Counted from the first letter of the stretch, positions 43,354 to 52,596 are shown. The stretch is 64,000 bases of DNA from Streptosporangium lutulentum (GCF_030811455.1 NZ_JAUSQU010000001.1:2914001-2978000); one strand, 5' to 3'. The notes: generated by a model not told the origin, from the sequence alone. Numbers and translations: made by a program.

Positions 43354-46098
43354 TTGGGCCGGCGCTCTGAGCGCGAAGCGGTCGAGAAAATCCTCTCCCT
43401 GGCACGGGCCAGGCGCAGCGGGACCCTCGTGGTGCGCGGGGAAGCCGGTATCGGGAAGACTGCGCTGCTCGAGCACGCCCGTGACACTGCGGGCCTATCG
43501 GGGTTTCGAGTGGAGTCCTCGATCGGAGTGGAGTCGGAGACGGAGTTCGCGTTCGCGGGCTTGCACCAGCTGTGTGCGCCCCTGCTCGACCGCTTGGATG
43601 CGCTGCCCGACCCGCAGCAGACCGCCCTCGGCGTGGCGTTCGGGAGACAAGGCGGTGCCGCACCGGACCGGTTCCTGGTCGGGCTGGCTACCCTCAACCT
43701 CCTCGCCGAGGTCGCCGAGGAGGGCCCGTTGCTGTGCCTCGTCGACGATGCGCACTGGCTGGACCAGGCGTCCGCGCAGGTTCTGGCGTTCGTGGCACGG
43801 CGGGTGGGGGCCGAGCGGTTGGCGCTGGTATTCGCGGTGCGCGACTCCAGCGAGAGTGACGCTCACTCGTTCGTCGGGCTGCCCGAGATGCGCCTCGACG
43901 GACTCGGCGAGACCGATGCGCGGGCGCTGCTGACCACCGCAGTCCGGACACCGCTGGATGACGACGTGCGCGACCGCATCGTCGCCGAAGCGCGCGGCAA
44001 TCCTCTGGCGCTGCTGGAACTGTCCCTCAGCGTGCGGCCGGCACAGCTGGCCGGCGGGTTCGAGTTACCCGACGTGCCGGACGTCCCGCGCCGAGTCGAG
44101 GACAGCTTCCAGCGCCGCTCGGGCACCCTGCCGGACGAGACGCAGCTGCTGCTCCTGGTCGCCGCGGCCGAGCCGACCGGCGACGTGGCGTTGCTGTGGC
44201 GCGCAGCCGCAGAACTGGGGATCACCCGCGAGGCAGCCGCACCCGCGGAGACCGCCGGGTTGCTGGAGATCGACACCCGGGTGCGGTTTCGCCATCCGCT
44301 GGCGCGATCGGCTGTGTACCAGGCGGCCGCACCGCCGAACCGTCGCCGCGCGCACGGCGCGCTGGCCGCCGGTACGGACCCGCAGATCGACCCCGACCGG
44401 CGGGCCTGGCACCGTGCGCGAGCGGTGCTGGGCACCGACGAGGAGGCCGCCGCGGAGCTGGAGCGTTCGGCGGCCCGCGCGCGCGCCCGCGGGGGATTCG
44501 CCGCGTCGGCCGCGTTCCTGCAGCAGGCGGCTGAGCTGACGCCCGATCCCGTCCCCCGTGCGAGGCGGGCACTCGAAGCCGCGCACGCCAAGCATGAGGC
44601 CGGTGCGTCCGAAGCCGCGCGAGAACTGCTGACGGTCGCAGAGGCCGGGCCGCTGGACGCTCTCCAGCGTGCTCGCCCCCAGTTGCTGCGCGCCCAGATC
44701 GCGTTCCACCTGACGCGCGGCAGCGAGGTGCCGGGGATGCTGCTGGATGCCGCCAAGACGCTCGCGCCGCTGGACGCCGCGCTGTCCCGGGAGACCTACC
44801 TGCACGCGCTCGACGCAGCGATCATCCTCGGCGGCCTCGGCCACGGCCGCGGCGTGCTGGAGGTAGCCGAAGCCGCCCAGGCGGCACCCGCACCGGCCGG
44901 GTGGCCAGGGCCCGCAGATCTGTTGCTCGACGGGCTGGTGACGACGTTCACGCACGGGTACGAGGCCGGCGTGCCCGGGCTGCGCCGGGCGCTGGAGGCG
45001 TTCCGCGGCCGGGGGCCACACGCCGAGGCTGTGGACAGCAGCGACAGCCGCCGCTGGCTGTGGCTCGCCAGCCGCACCGCGGTGGCACTTTTCGACGACG
45101 AGCTCGTCTACGTGCTTGCCAGCCGCAACGTCCGGCTCGCTCGAGAGGCGGGTGCGCTGGCCACGCTCCCCGCCGCACTCATCCTCCTGTCCGCCACGCT
45201 GGTGTTCACCGGCGAGCTCGCCCACGCCACCGAGCTGGCCGCCGAGGAGACCGCGATCACGCGAGCAACCGGGGCCGTGCCACTGCGCCACGCCCGGCTC
45301 ATACTGGCTGCGTGGCGCGGCCGCCGAGCCGAGACCACCGAGCTCTACACCGCCAGTGTTCAGGAGGCGAGCGCGCGTGGGGCGGGCACCGAGGCCTCCC
45401 TGGCCCAGTATGCACTGGCAGTGCTCCACAACGGTCTGGGCAACTACCCAGCAGCACAAGACGCTGCGGCGCGGGCGTGCGATTCCGACGAGCTTCCGCA
45501 CAGCAACCTGGCCCTCCCTGAGCTCATCGAGGCGGCCTCCCGCGCCGGTCAGCCCGACCGCGCGGCAGCCGCGCTGGAGCTGCTCAGCTCGCGAGCCCGC
45601 GCCAGCGGCACCCAGTGGGCGCTCGGGCTGGCGGCGCGCTCTCGAGCGCTGACCAGCACGGGGCCTGCCACTGAGGACCACTATCGCGAGGCGATCGAGC
45701 GGCTCCGCGAGTGCCGGATGGTCAGCCACCTCGCCCGTACCCACCTCGTCTACGGCGAGTGGTTACGCCGCGAAGGCCGCCGCCAGGCAGCCCGCGAACA
45801 ACTCCGCACCGCCCACGAGCTTCTGTCGGACATGGGCGCGGAGGCGTTCGCGGCGCGCGGCGAACGCGAGCTGCGTGCCACCGGCGAGCACCCGCGCAAA
45901 CGGACCGCCCAGCCGGCCGACGCGCTCACCGCCCACGAGCTGCACATCGCACGGTTGGTGGCCACCGGGGCGACCTCCCGGGAGGTCGGCGCACAGCTGT
46001 TCCTGAGCCCGCGCACGATCGAAGCCCATCTGCGCAACATCTTCCGCAAGCTGGGCATTACCTCCCGCCGTCAGCTCAAGGAATTGAACCTTCCCTGA
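43354..46098 (+). CDS. Large LuxR-family (LAL) ATP-binding regulator
   Basis: A 914-residue regulator. An AAA/NTPase domain opens it: Walker A GEAGIGKTALLEHA (residues about 29-42) and Walker B LLCLVDDAHWLDQA (about 127). A long TPR-like helical middle follows (residues about 400-820). The C-terminal LuxR helix-turn-helix reads ALTAHELHIARLVATGATSR, then LSPRTIEAHLRNIFRKLGIT. TTG at 43354 is the most likely start; an upstream stop excludes a much longer N-terminus. LAL proteins are ligand- and ATP-dependent activators, often of catabolic or antibiotic genes. Its target is unclear; the NAD(P)-binding gene at 46600 is on the same strand. Confidence 0.92.
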   Translation: MGRRSEREAVEKILSLARARRSGTLVVRGEAGIGKTALLEHARDTAGLSGFRVESSIGVESETEFAFAGLHQLCAPLLDRLDALPDPQQTALGVAFGRQGGAAPDRFLVGLATLNLLAEVAEEGPLLCLVDDAHWLDQASAQVLAFVARRVGAERLALVFAVRDSSESDAHSFVGLPEMRLDGLGETDARALLTTAVRTPLDDDVRDRIVAEARGNPLALLELSLSVRPAQLAGGFELPDVPDVPRRVEDSFQRRSGTLPDETQLLLLVAAAEPTGDVALLWRAAAELGITREAAAPAETAGLLEIDTRVRFRHPLARSAVYQAAAPPNRRRAHGALAAGTDPQIDPDRRAWHRARAVLGTDEEAAAELERSAARARARGGFAASAAFLQQAAELTPDPVPRARRALEAAHAKHEAGASEAARELLTVAEAGPLDALQRARPQLLRAQIAFHLTRGSEVPGMLLDAAKTLAPLDAALSRETYLHALDAAIILGGLGHGRGVLEVAEAAQAAPAPAGWPGPADLLLDGLVTTFTHGYEAGVPGLRRALEAFRGRGPHAEAVDSSDSRRWLWLASRTAVALFDDELVYVLASRNVRLAREAGALATLPAALILLSATLVFTGELAHATELAAEETAITRATGAVPLRHARLILAAWRGRRAETTELYTASVQEASARGAGTEASLAQYALAVLHNGLGNYPAAQDAAARACDSDELPHSNLALPELIEAASRAGQPDRAAAALELLSSRARASGTQWALGLAARSRALTSTGPATEDHYREAIERLRECRMVSHLARTHLVYGEWLRREGRRQAAREQLRTAHELLSDMGAEAFAARGERELRATGEHPRKRTAQPADALTAHELHIARLVATGATSREVGAQLFLSPRTIEAHLRNIFRKLGITSRRQLKELNLP

Positions 46099-46315
46099 CC
46101 GGTGCGCGTGCCCGCCCCACCGCTGGTCGGGTCCGCACCGAGACTGACGTGCGCGCACCTACCTCGCGGCACGATGGTGAGAGCGACGACGACCTAAGGG
46201 GCTTCTACCGACGCGAAGGCAGCGCCACAGGTGCGAGCATGACGACACGGCAGCGACCGGACCAGACAGGTGAACGTTCGACGGAGCGTGCGCCGAGCCA
46301 CTACAGGGAATGTCC

Positions 46316-46531
46316 ATGACTACAGCTGCGCCCGGCGAACCCACCACAGGCAAGGACTCGAGCACCCGCACGAGCTCCATGGAGCCCCGCCCACAGAAGC
46401 CGAGAAAGGCCCACGACACGATCAGCATCGGTTTCGTGGCAACGATCCCGTCCGGAACAGCCGGTACACACCCGCGGCTGCTGCTGCAGAACGTCCTCCG
46501 CGGTACCTGCGCGACCCCGCAGGAAGGCTGA
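46316..46531 (+). CDS. Small open frame, doubtful
   Basis: A 71-residue frame with AGGGAA 6 bases before ATG 46316. The product is basic and low in hydrophobic residues (TSSMEPRPQKPRKAHDTISI). No family is known to me; it may be non-coding leader between the LuxR gene and the gene at 46600. Confidence 0.25.
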   Translation: MTTAAPGEPTTGKDSSTRTSSMEPRPQKPRKAHDTISIGFVATIPSGTAGTHPRLLLQNVLRGTCATPQEG

Positions 46532-46599
46532 GACGCCCCGACCACCGCCGCGCGTCCTCATCTCAGCCGATCAGAACGGCGCCAAAGACGGGAGTACTC

Positions 46600-47250
46600 A
46601 TGAAGGTATTCATCATCGGAGTCAGCGGTGCCGTTGGAGGGCTTCTTGCGCGGAATCTGACCGGTCGAGGCGACGATGTCTCCGGCCTGGTACGTCACGA
46701 CGAGCAGAGAGCCAATCTCTCGGCGCGGGGCGTCGATGCACGCGTCGGTGAGCTCGCGGATATGACCGCCGACTCCCTGGCGTCCATGCTTAACGGAATC
46801 GACGCCGTCGTGTACACCGCCGGATCGAACGGGGGTGCCAAGGAGGTCACATCCGCCATCGACGGCGAGGGCGTGGTGAAAGCTCTTGAAGCGACGCGGC
46901 GCGCCGGCGTGAATCGCTTCGTGTTGGTGTCCGTGCTCCCCGAGGCCGGGCGTGGCCAGGACCTCGACGGCGACGCGGAGTTCTATTTCGCGGTGAAGAA
47001 GCTTATCGACGTTACCGTCAGCGAGAGTGACCTCGACTGGCTGATCCTCCGGCCATCCATGCTCGTCGATCGCACCGGAATCGGAGCGATCGCCCTCGGT
47101 CCGGCGCAGCCGCACGACGAGATCTCACGCGAAGATGTCGCCGCCACCCTGGCAGAACTGCTCCACGAACCCCGGATCCGCCGGCAGATCCTCGAACTCA
47201 ATCAGGGCCCGACGCCGATCGCCAAGGCCATCCAGGCGAACGTTCACTGA
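46600..47250 (+). CDS. NAD(P)-binding NmrA/SDR-a-like protein
   Basis: A 216-residue Rossmann protein: KVFIIGVSGAVGGLLARNLT (GxSGxxG loop), DAVVYTAGSNGG, RRAGVNRFVLVSVLPEAGRG, then DLDWLILRPSMLVDRTGIGA. This matches atypical SDRs of the NAD(P)H-binding YwnB/NmrA type, which lack the usual YxxxK site. ATG 46600 is preceded by GGAG 6 bases upstream. Possibly a redox sensor or a reductase. Confidence 0.88.
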   Translation: MKVFIIGVSGAVGGLLARNLTGRGDDVSGLVRHDEQRANLSARGVDARVGELADMTADSLASMLNGIDAVVYTAGSNGGAKEVTSAIDGEGVVKALEATRRAGVNRFVLVSVLPEAGRGQDLDGDAEFYFAVKKLIDVTVSESDLDWLILRPSMLVDRTGIGAIALGPAQPHDEISREDVAATLAELLHEPRIRRQILELNQGPTPIAKAIQANVH

Positions 47251-47604
47251 AGCCCGGGAACTCCACACCGCGCCAGGCGCGTGACTGAGGTGACCTGGCC
47301 GCCGATCGAGAGCGACAGCCACCCGCTACGACTGGGAGCGGGTTCAACGTGACCGAGTTACCGGTGGCCGAGCCTTCGATGAACGGGGCGATCTGCTCGG
47401 CGAGGACCCGCCGCATGGTGTCTCGGCATCCCCGGAAGGTCACGGAGCTCCTCGTCGAGTGCGGCGTTGGGGCGTGCCTCGAGGGTCCGGCGTACGGCAT
47501 CGACCGACTCGTCCGAGAACAGTTGGCGTGGCTCGCTGTGGTGCGCGGCTCCACGCTGCATCAGACGCCGGCATCGGACGCGAGCGTGGAGCGCATGTCC
47601 ACTT
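47251..47604 (-). other. Gene debris on the minus strand
   Basis: In one minus-strand frame the segment DESVDAVRRTLEARPNAALD, then CRDTMRRVLAEQIAPFIEGS looks like real protein and ends in TGNSVTLNPLPVVA. It has no start, is broken near 47430 and I cannot assign it. It lies downstream of the GPP34 gene. Confidence 0.35.
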
Positions 47605-48363
47605 CTAGCCGCGCGGCAGCACGGCCGCAGCGATGATGACATTGTTGACGATGGTCGCGGTGACGGTGCGCGCCACAGCCGCCGCGGCAGCGCCGGCGCC
47701 CCAGTTGCCCTTCTTGAGTTCCTCGGCGCGGGTGATCACGGGAGAGGTCCAGGGGATCTCCGGATCGAACTGCGGCAGCGTCCCGCTGCCGTAGACGAGG
47801 GCCGCGAGGGCGGCGGCACGGGGCGATGCATCCGCGCCGTCGACGAGCACCGCCCGAATGTCGGCGAGCAGGCCGTCGCGACGGCCGCTGCCGCCGTCCT
47901 CGAGCACGCTCGTATCGAAAAGGCCCAGCACTTTGCGCGTGCTGCGGCGGATGTCGCCGCGTTCGACGAGTCTGTCCAGAAGCGGTCCGCGCAAGGTCGG
48001 GCCGATGGCGGCGAGCACCGTCTGGACGCCGCGGGGCTTGTCGGCGACGTACTCCCACGCGGAGCGGAGGATGTGATCCTCTGGCGGGTTCTCCGCCACG
48101 GCCTCGACCGTGGTGGTGCCGACCTTTCCGGTTCCGGTGCGGACGTGTTCGCCGAGACCGAGGTCCGCGAGCACCGCGCCTGCGAGGACGTAGAAGAGTG
48201 TGTTCTCCCCGGCGATCGTTCCCGTGCCCTGCCGCAGACCGGAGTTCGGCTGGAACAGCAGAAGCAGGAGATCTTCCGCAAGCGTGGGGACGCCGGGCGT
48301 TGCCGCTTCACCGGGGGTTTCCGAGCCCGCACTGCTCAGGGGCTCCTCCGGTTGCTGAATCAT
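47605..48363 (-). CDS. GPP34-family phosphoprotein
   Basis: A 252-residue protein of the GPP34 (Golgi phosphoprotein 3-like) family: PTLAEDLLLLLFQPNSG, TLFYVLAGAVLADLGLGEHV, RRSTRKVLGLFDTSV, then AEELKKGNWGAGAAAAAVAR. The eukaryotic member binds phosphatidylinositol phosphate; the bacterial role is not known. Last gene of the unit behind promoter B, 43 bases after the small membrane protein gene. A second GPP34 survives as a fragment at 39960. Confidence 0.88.
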   Translation of the reverse strand: MIQQPEEPLSSAGSETPGEAATPGVPTLAEDLLLLLFQPNSGLRQGTGTIAGENTLFYVLAGAVLADLGLGEHVRTGTGKVGTTTVEAVAENPPEDHILRSAWEYVADKPRGVQTVLAAIGPTLRGPLLDRLVERGDIRRSTRKVLGLFDTSVLEDGGSGRRDGLLADIRAVLVDGADASPRAAALAALVYGSGTLPQFDPEIPWTSPVITRAEELKKGNWGAGAAAAAVARTVTATIVNNVIIAAAVLPRG

Positions 48364-48406
48364 CGTTCTTTCCTTTCTCGTTCTCGGTGGACTGCGGTGT
48401 GCGCGT

Positions 48407-48928
48407 TCAGGCCAGGATGACGCTGTTGACCGCGATCCACATCAGCGTCGTGGTCACGGTCGTCCACAGCACGATCGCCACCGCCTGCCACAGCAGGACC
48501 CACCCTCGCGGCGTGCCGGACGCGATGAGCATGGCGGAGGTGAATTGGGTCGGGATTGCCAGGGGCCCGAGGATGCTCGCGCCGGGCACGCCGAATCGGA
48601 CCAGGTACCTCCGGAAGCGCTGACGTCCCTTCGACTCGGGCTTGGGCTCCGCGGGCGTCTCGATCTGGCGCGCGCGACGAGCCACCGCGGTGGTGCGGAC
48701 CCGCGAGCTGAGCAGCACGACCGCGAGAACGCAGAGGAAGTTCCCTGAAGCCGCGGCGATGCCGGCGACGATGGGATGGATCCCACCCAGGACGCCGATC
48801 GGCGACGCTCCTTCACCCTCGATGAACGGGATCGCTCCGGCAACCATGACGATGAGGGGCTGGACGACGTCGGGAACCTGAGCCACGAGATCTTGGAAGT
48901 TACGGACAAGGGGCTCGATGGGATTCAC
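48407..48928 (-). CDS. Small multi-pass membrane protein (DedA/SNARE-associated-like)
   Basis: A 173-residue membrane protein with a GTG start at 48928. Hydrophobic segments: VVQPLIVMVAGAIPFIEGEG, HPIVAGIAAASGNFLCVLAV, VPGASILGPLAIPTQFTSAM and AVAIVLWTTVTTTLMWIAVN. The FIEGEGASPIG and GASILGPLAIPT segments recall small DedA-type or small multidrug efflux proteins. The IS3/IS30 composite starts 5 bases upstream of the start codon and has removed the ribosome site; without it, GAGGAG CCCC GTG is restored and promoter B drives the gene. Confidence 0.8.
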   Translation of the reverse strand: MNPIEPLVRNFQDLVAQVPDVVQPLIVMVAGAIPFIEGEGASPIGVLGGIHPIVAGIAAASGNFLCVLAVVLLSSRVRTTAVARRARQIETPAEPKPESKGRQRFRRYLVRFGVPGASILGPLAIPTQFTSAMLIASGTPRGWVLLWQAVAIVLWTTVTTTLMWIAVNSVILA

Positions 48929-48977
48929 GGGGGTGAGGGGCCACGGTGATTCCGGACAGCCGTCTTATGGGCATAGC

Positions 48978-49862
48978 CTATGCGGCTGGTTGGGCTGAAA
49001 GGGACTCGTTGAGTACCTCCAGGGGCGGCCGGTAGCCGAGCGCCGAGTGCAGACGCCGGCGGTTATAGAACCCTTCGATGTAGCGGATGACCTGCCGTCT
49101 TGCCTTGACCCGGGTGGTGAAGACGAAGCGGTGCAGCCATTCGTTCTTGAGCGCGCCGAAGAACGACTCGGCCATCGCGTTGTCGTAGCAGACCCCGGTG
49201 CGGCCGACCGAGCGGCGGATCTGCAGACCGGTCAGGAAGCGGCCGAACTCCTCAGAGGTGTAATTCGAGCCGCGGTCGGAGTGGAAGACCGCATCGGGTT
49301 CGATCAGGCCGGTGCCGACCGCCATCCGGACCGCGTCCTTGATCAGCTCGGTGCGGTAGTGGTCGGCCATGGCCCAGCCGAGGACCGCCTTGCTGTGGCA
49401 GTCGATCACGGTGGCCAGGTAGAGGAAGCCTTCCCAGGTGGGGATGTAGGTGATGTCGCCGACCAGCTTGGTGCCCGGCTGGGTGGCGGTGAAGTCGCGG
49501 CCGACCAGGTCGGGGATGCCGCGAAAGTCGCCTGCTGCGGTGGTGACCGGCCGGAAAGCGCGTGCTTGAGCCGGAACGAGGCCTTGCTCGCGCATCAGGG
49601 CGCGGACCAGCTCGGCCGAGCAGTGCTCGCCGCGGCGCAGCAGGGCGGCGTGGACGCGCCGGTAGCCGTAGGTCTCGTGTGAGTCGGCGAAGATCTCGGC
49701 GACCAAAGCGGCCAGCAGGGTCCGGCGTTGCGCGGTGGCCGAGGTCGGCCGCTCACGCCACTCGTAGAAGCCCGAGCGGGACACGCCCAGCCAGGTACAC
49801 ATCCTGGCGATCGCATGGTGAGCCTTCTCCGCGTCGATGAGCTCGTACTTGGCGAGCGTCAT
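48978..49862 (-). CDS. IS3-family orfB transposase (composite A)
   Basis: A 294-residue rve transposase: HHAIARMCTWLGVSRSGFYE, ETYGYRRVHAALLRRGEHCS, then GDITYIPTWEGFLYLATVID, FHSDRGSNYTSEEFGRFL and NAMAESFFGALKNEWLHRF as DDE blocks. Intact. About 85 % identical by eye to the orfB at 61576, so the two IS3 copies are old relatives. Its ATG overlapped the orfA stop before the IS30 inserted. Confidence 0.93.
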   Translation of the reverse strand: MTLAKYELIDAEKAHHAIARMCTWLGVSRSGFYEWRERPTSATAQRRTLLAALVAEIFADSHETYGYRRVHAALLRRGEHCSAELVRALMREQGLVPAQARAFRPVTTAAGDFRGIPDLVGRDFTATQPGTKLVGDITYIPTWEGFLYLATVIDCHSKAVLGWAMADHYRTELIKDAVRMAVGTGLIEPDAVFHSDRGSNYTSEEFGRFLTGLQIRRSVGRTGVCYDNAMAESFFGALKNEWLHRFVFTTRVKARRQVIRYIEGFYNRRRLHSALGYRPPLEVLNESLSAQPAA

Positions 49863-49889
49863 CGACTCTCGGCCGCGAAGAAGGCGGCC

Positions 49890-51090
49890 TTAGATTCAGA
49901 CGATCAACGCAACGCTGCTAGTGGATGGGTGGATCGTGGCTCGGATGGGTCGGCCGGGAATGTCGGATGCGATGAAAGAAGACTTGTGGCGGCGGTGGCG
50001 CGCCGGTGACTCCATCAGCGTGATCTCCCGGGCACTGGGCAAGCCCCCGGGGTCGGTTTTCACGGTGCTGAAGCACCATGGCGGCATCGCGCCGGCCGAG
50101 CGGGTGCGCCGGGCCGACCGTTTGAGCGCCGAGGACCGGGAATCGATCTCTCGCGGCATCGAGGCTGGAGCCTCACTACGTTCGATCGCCATGTCGATCG
50201 GCCGCCCGGCATCCACGGTGAGCCGTGAGGTCGCCCGCAACGGCGGCCGAGTGAAGTACCGTGCGGTCGCCGCCGAGCAACGCGCTCAAGAGCAGGCACG
50301 TCGCCCAAAACCGTCCGCCCTGCAGGACAACCCGGTGCTGCGCCAGCTGGTGATCGAACTGCTCGACAACGAGTGGTCCCCGGAGCAGATCGTGGGACAT
50401 CTGCGGCTGATGCACGCCGGCAACCCGCTCATGCGGATCAGCCACGAAAGCATCTACCGCGCGATCTACACGACTCGCTGGAAAGTGATCCCGCGTGAGC
50501 TGTGCACCAAGCTGCGCACGCGCCGTCCCATCCGCAAAAACAAGAAGAACACGGTCAAGGGCCAGTGGCGTTCCCAGATCACCGGGGCACGGCCGATCGA
50601 GGAACGGCCTGACGCAGCCAACGCCCGAACCGAGCTCGGCCACCTCGAAGGCGATCTCATCGTCGGAGCCAAGAACAGCCAGGTCGCGACGCTGGTCGAC
50701 CGCAAGTCCCGCTACCTGACCATGGTCGCGCTACCCAGCCGTCACACCACGACGGTCATCCCTGCCCTGCAGCAGGCGTTCTCACTGATGGATGCTCGCC
50801 TGCTCAGCACTCTGACCTGGGACCGCGGTATGGAACTCGCCAGCCACCAGCTACTGACCGAAGCGACCGGCGTCGACGTCTTCTTCGCGGCACCGCGCAG
50901 CCCATGGCAGCGGGGCACAAACGAGAACACGAACAAACTGATCCGGCAATATCTACCAAAAGGCATCGATCTGAGCCTGTACAGCCAAGCTGACCTCGAC
51001 GCCCTGGCCGCCCGACTGAACAACCGCCCCCGCAAGTGCCTCGGCTACCGAACCCCGGCCCAATGTGTTGCCTTGACTCTTTGAATCTAA
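49890..51090 (+). mobile_element. IS30-family element inside IS3 (copy A)
   Basis: 1201 bp, bounded by inverted repeats starting TTAGATTCA and containing TCAA.GCAAC, flanked by GGCC (49886-49889 and 51091-51094). Insertion point and relative orientation are the same as in the second composite at 60348-61548. Confidence 0.9.
49936..51084 (+). CDS. IS30-family transposase (copy A)
   Basis: A 382-residue transposase from GTG 49936 (the frame extends 5 codons further upstream). Helix-turn-helix segments SISVISRALGKPPGSVFTVL and LRSIAMSIGRPASTVSREVA are followed by the DDE domain with GHLEGDLIVGAKNSQVATLV, TWDRGMELASH and SPWQRGTNENTNKLIRQYLP. It differs from the copy at 60354 by two residues (T or I after WRSQI, and L or V before TWDRG). 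Confidence 0.94.
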   Translation: MARMGRPGMSDAMKEDLWRRWRAGDSISVISRALGKPPGSVFTVLKHHGGIAPAERVRRADRLSAEDRESISRGIEAGASLRSIAMSIGRPASTVSREVARNGGRVKYRAVAAEQRAQEQARRPKPSALQDNPVLRQLVIELLDNEWSPEQIVGHLRLMHAGNPLMRISHESIYRAIYTTRWKVIPRELCTKLRTRRPIRKNKKNTVKGQWRSQITGARPIEERPDAANARTELGHLEGDLIVGAKNSQVATLVDRKSRYLTMVALPSRHTTTVIPALQQAFSLMDARLLSTLTWDRGMELASHQLLTEATGVDVFFAAPRSPWQRGTNENTNKLIRQYLPKGIDLSLYSQADLDALAARLNNRPRKCLGYRTPAQCVALTL

Positions 51091-51357
51091 GGCCGCTTTT
51101 TTCAGGAAGATCAACTTCTCACGCAGCTCGGCGTTCTCCCGCTCCAGCTCCCGGATTCGCGCCCGCTGCGGCCCGGAGATCGGCTGCTGCTCGTCCTGCG
51201 CGCTCGTGATCCGGTGCCGGTTCACCCAGCTGCCCAGGGTGCTGGCGTTGATGTCGAACTCGCGCGCTACCGCCGCGACCGTGCGATCGCCCTCCAGCAC
51301 CATGCGAATGGCTTCGTCCTTGAACTCAGGTGAGAACTGCCTGCGGCGCCTTGTCAC
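51091..51357 (-). pseudogene. IS3-family orfA, 3' end cut off by IS30
   Basis: The frame encodes RRRRQFSPEFKDEAIRMVLE, AREFDINASTLGSWVNRHRI and ERENAELREKLIFLKKAA, a normal IS3 orfA helix-turn-helix plus coiled coil, then runs into the IS30 end. Removing the IS30 and one GGCC restores LKKAA followed by AFFAAESR and a stop overlapping the orfB start. Confidence 0.9.
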
Positions 51358-51478
51358 GTACCTACCTCTTCCAGACTTCTGTCAGCTTATGTAGCCGACT
51401 GTCCGGAATCCGCTGGGCACCTCAGGGGCTCCTCAGGCTGCGTGTCGCGGATATCGCGATCTGTTTCGACTCAGCCCC

Positions 51479-51509
51479 AGTAGAGACCGTGTTCTTGGAA
51501 CGTGGTCAA
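51479..51509 (-). promoter_or_regulatory. MerR-type promoter B, separated from its gene by IS3
   Basis: On the minus strand: TTGACC, a 19-base spacer ACGTTCCAAGAACACGGTC, then TCTACT. The dyad is GACCACGTTC, CAA, GAACACGGTC with two mismatches. Before the IS arrived, the leader led through GAGGAG to the GTG at 48928, about 48 bases from the expected start of transcription. Confidence 0.75.
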
Positions 51510-51528
51510 ACCCCGTGGGAGGCGACGG

Positions 51529-52278
51529 TCAGTCGTCGCCATTCGCCTCGCGCGCGATGCGCAGTTGCTCGTGCGCGAGGATGCTGGCGCGGTGAAGTAC
51601 ATCGAGCTGGGCGGTGTTGTACAGCTCAATCACCGCGTCGATGAACGTCTGCTGCGTGACATGCTCAGTCTTCGACAGATGCGCCACCGGATCGCTCAGC
51701 CAGGGGTAGTCGATGAGGTTCTGTGCGAGGATCGGCGCGAGCCTCTCGGCGAGGCGCTGCCGGGTCTCCTCGTCCGCGTCGGGCGGCAGGGCGTCGATGT
51801 CGTCGCCGATGGAATCGGTGTCGGCCTCCACCATGTGCCGCAGGTCCGTCATCGCATCCTCGTCGTAGAGCTGCGTGTAGATGTGGATGATCGAGCTGTC
51901 GGCCTCGGACAGGCGTGCCGCGACGGACTCGAACCCCGCCGGCACGTCGGCCGGCGCGCTGTCGCGCAGGATGGCCGCGATGTCGGACCGGGCTCTCTGC
52001 AGGCGCTCGATGCGTGCCGCGAGTTCGGTGTCGAGCTGTCGCAGTGCGTCCGGGGTGCTGTCCCCGCCCGTGCCGACTTCTCCGATCTGCGAGAGCGGCA
52101 TGCCGAGCTCGACGAGCCGTCGGAGGCGCAGAAGGCGCACGAGATCCTGCACCCCGTACTCTTTGTATCCGTTGTACCTGCGCTCGGGCTCGTCGAGCAG
52201 GCCGAGCCGGTGGTAGTGCCGAATGGTGTTTACCGTGGTGCCGGCGAGTTCCGCGAGTTCGCGTGTACTCCAGGCCAC
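51529..52278 (-). CDS. MerR-family transcriptional regulator
   Basis: A 249-residue regulator. MerR helix-turn-helix: AWSTRELAELAGTTVNTIRH, then LLDEPERRYNGYKEYGVQDL and RLVELGMPLSQIGEVG. Dimer helix: LDTELAARIERLQRARSDIA. C-terminal domain: APILAQNLIDYPWLSDPVAH and VTQQTFIDAVIELYNTAQLD. About 55-60 % similar by eye to the gene at 41286. It lies between the operon of promoter E upstream and promoter B downstream and may govern both. Confidence 0.92.
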   Translation of the reverse strand: MAWSTRELAELAGTTVNTIRHYHRLGLLDEPERRYNGYKEYGVQDLVRLLRLRRLVELGMPLSQIGEVGTGGDSTPDALRQLDTELAARIERLQRARSDIAAILRDSAPADVPAGFESVAARLSEADSSIIHIYTQLYDEDAMTDLRHMVEADTDSIGDDIDALPPDADEETRQRLAERLAPILAQNLIDYPWLSDPVAHLSKTEHVTQQTFIDAVIELYNTAQLDVLHRASILAHEQLRIAREANGDD

Positions 52279-52596
52279 GTCGTCTCCTTCCCGTGCTCAC
52301 AGAGTGCATGGTCATCTCGCCCGCCCGGCATATCAGGGCCAGCAGACACGTCCGAGCATGGTGCCGTCGGGAGCCGAACTGGCGGCGGGCACGCTCGCGT
52401 CCGACGTCCCGAGCCTCATCAACGGCCCGGGACGTCGAACGCGATCAGGACCTTGGCCCGAGTCGCGGCCATGATCGCGTGCAATTGCATCTCTGGGCCG
52501 TGGCTGGCGCCACCCTTCGGGAACCCGCGGGCCCGCCCGACCATGCGTGGCGCGCGAACCGTTCCCGGAGATGCTGACGAGGGCCGACCCTGGACG
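52279..52596. other. Intergenic stretch between NTF2-like and MerR genes
   Basis: About 320 bp without a gene that I can support. No MerR-type promoter of the described layout is visible here, so the MerR gene may be co-transcribed with the operon upstream. Confidence 0.4.

Larger units (their letters stand above)
48934..51424 (-). mobile_element. IS3-family element carrying an IS30 (composite A)
   Basis: The ends are inverted repeats beginning TGAGG and sharing GATTCCGGACAG; the flanking duplication is GGG (48931-48933 and 51425-51427). The element holds orfA and orfB of an IS3, with an IS30 (49890-51090) inserted between them. Without the IS30 it is about 1.29 kb. It lies between a MerR-type promoter (B) and the gene at 48407-48928. 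Confidence 0.88.

Noticed and set aside
44065..45744. A 559-codon minus-strand frame
   Set aside because: Antisense shadow of the LuxR-type regulator.
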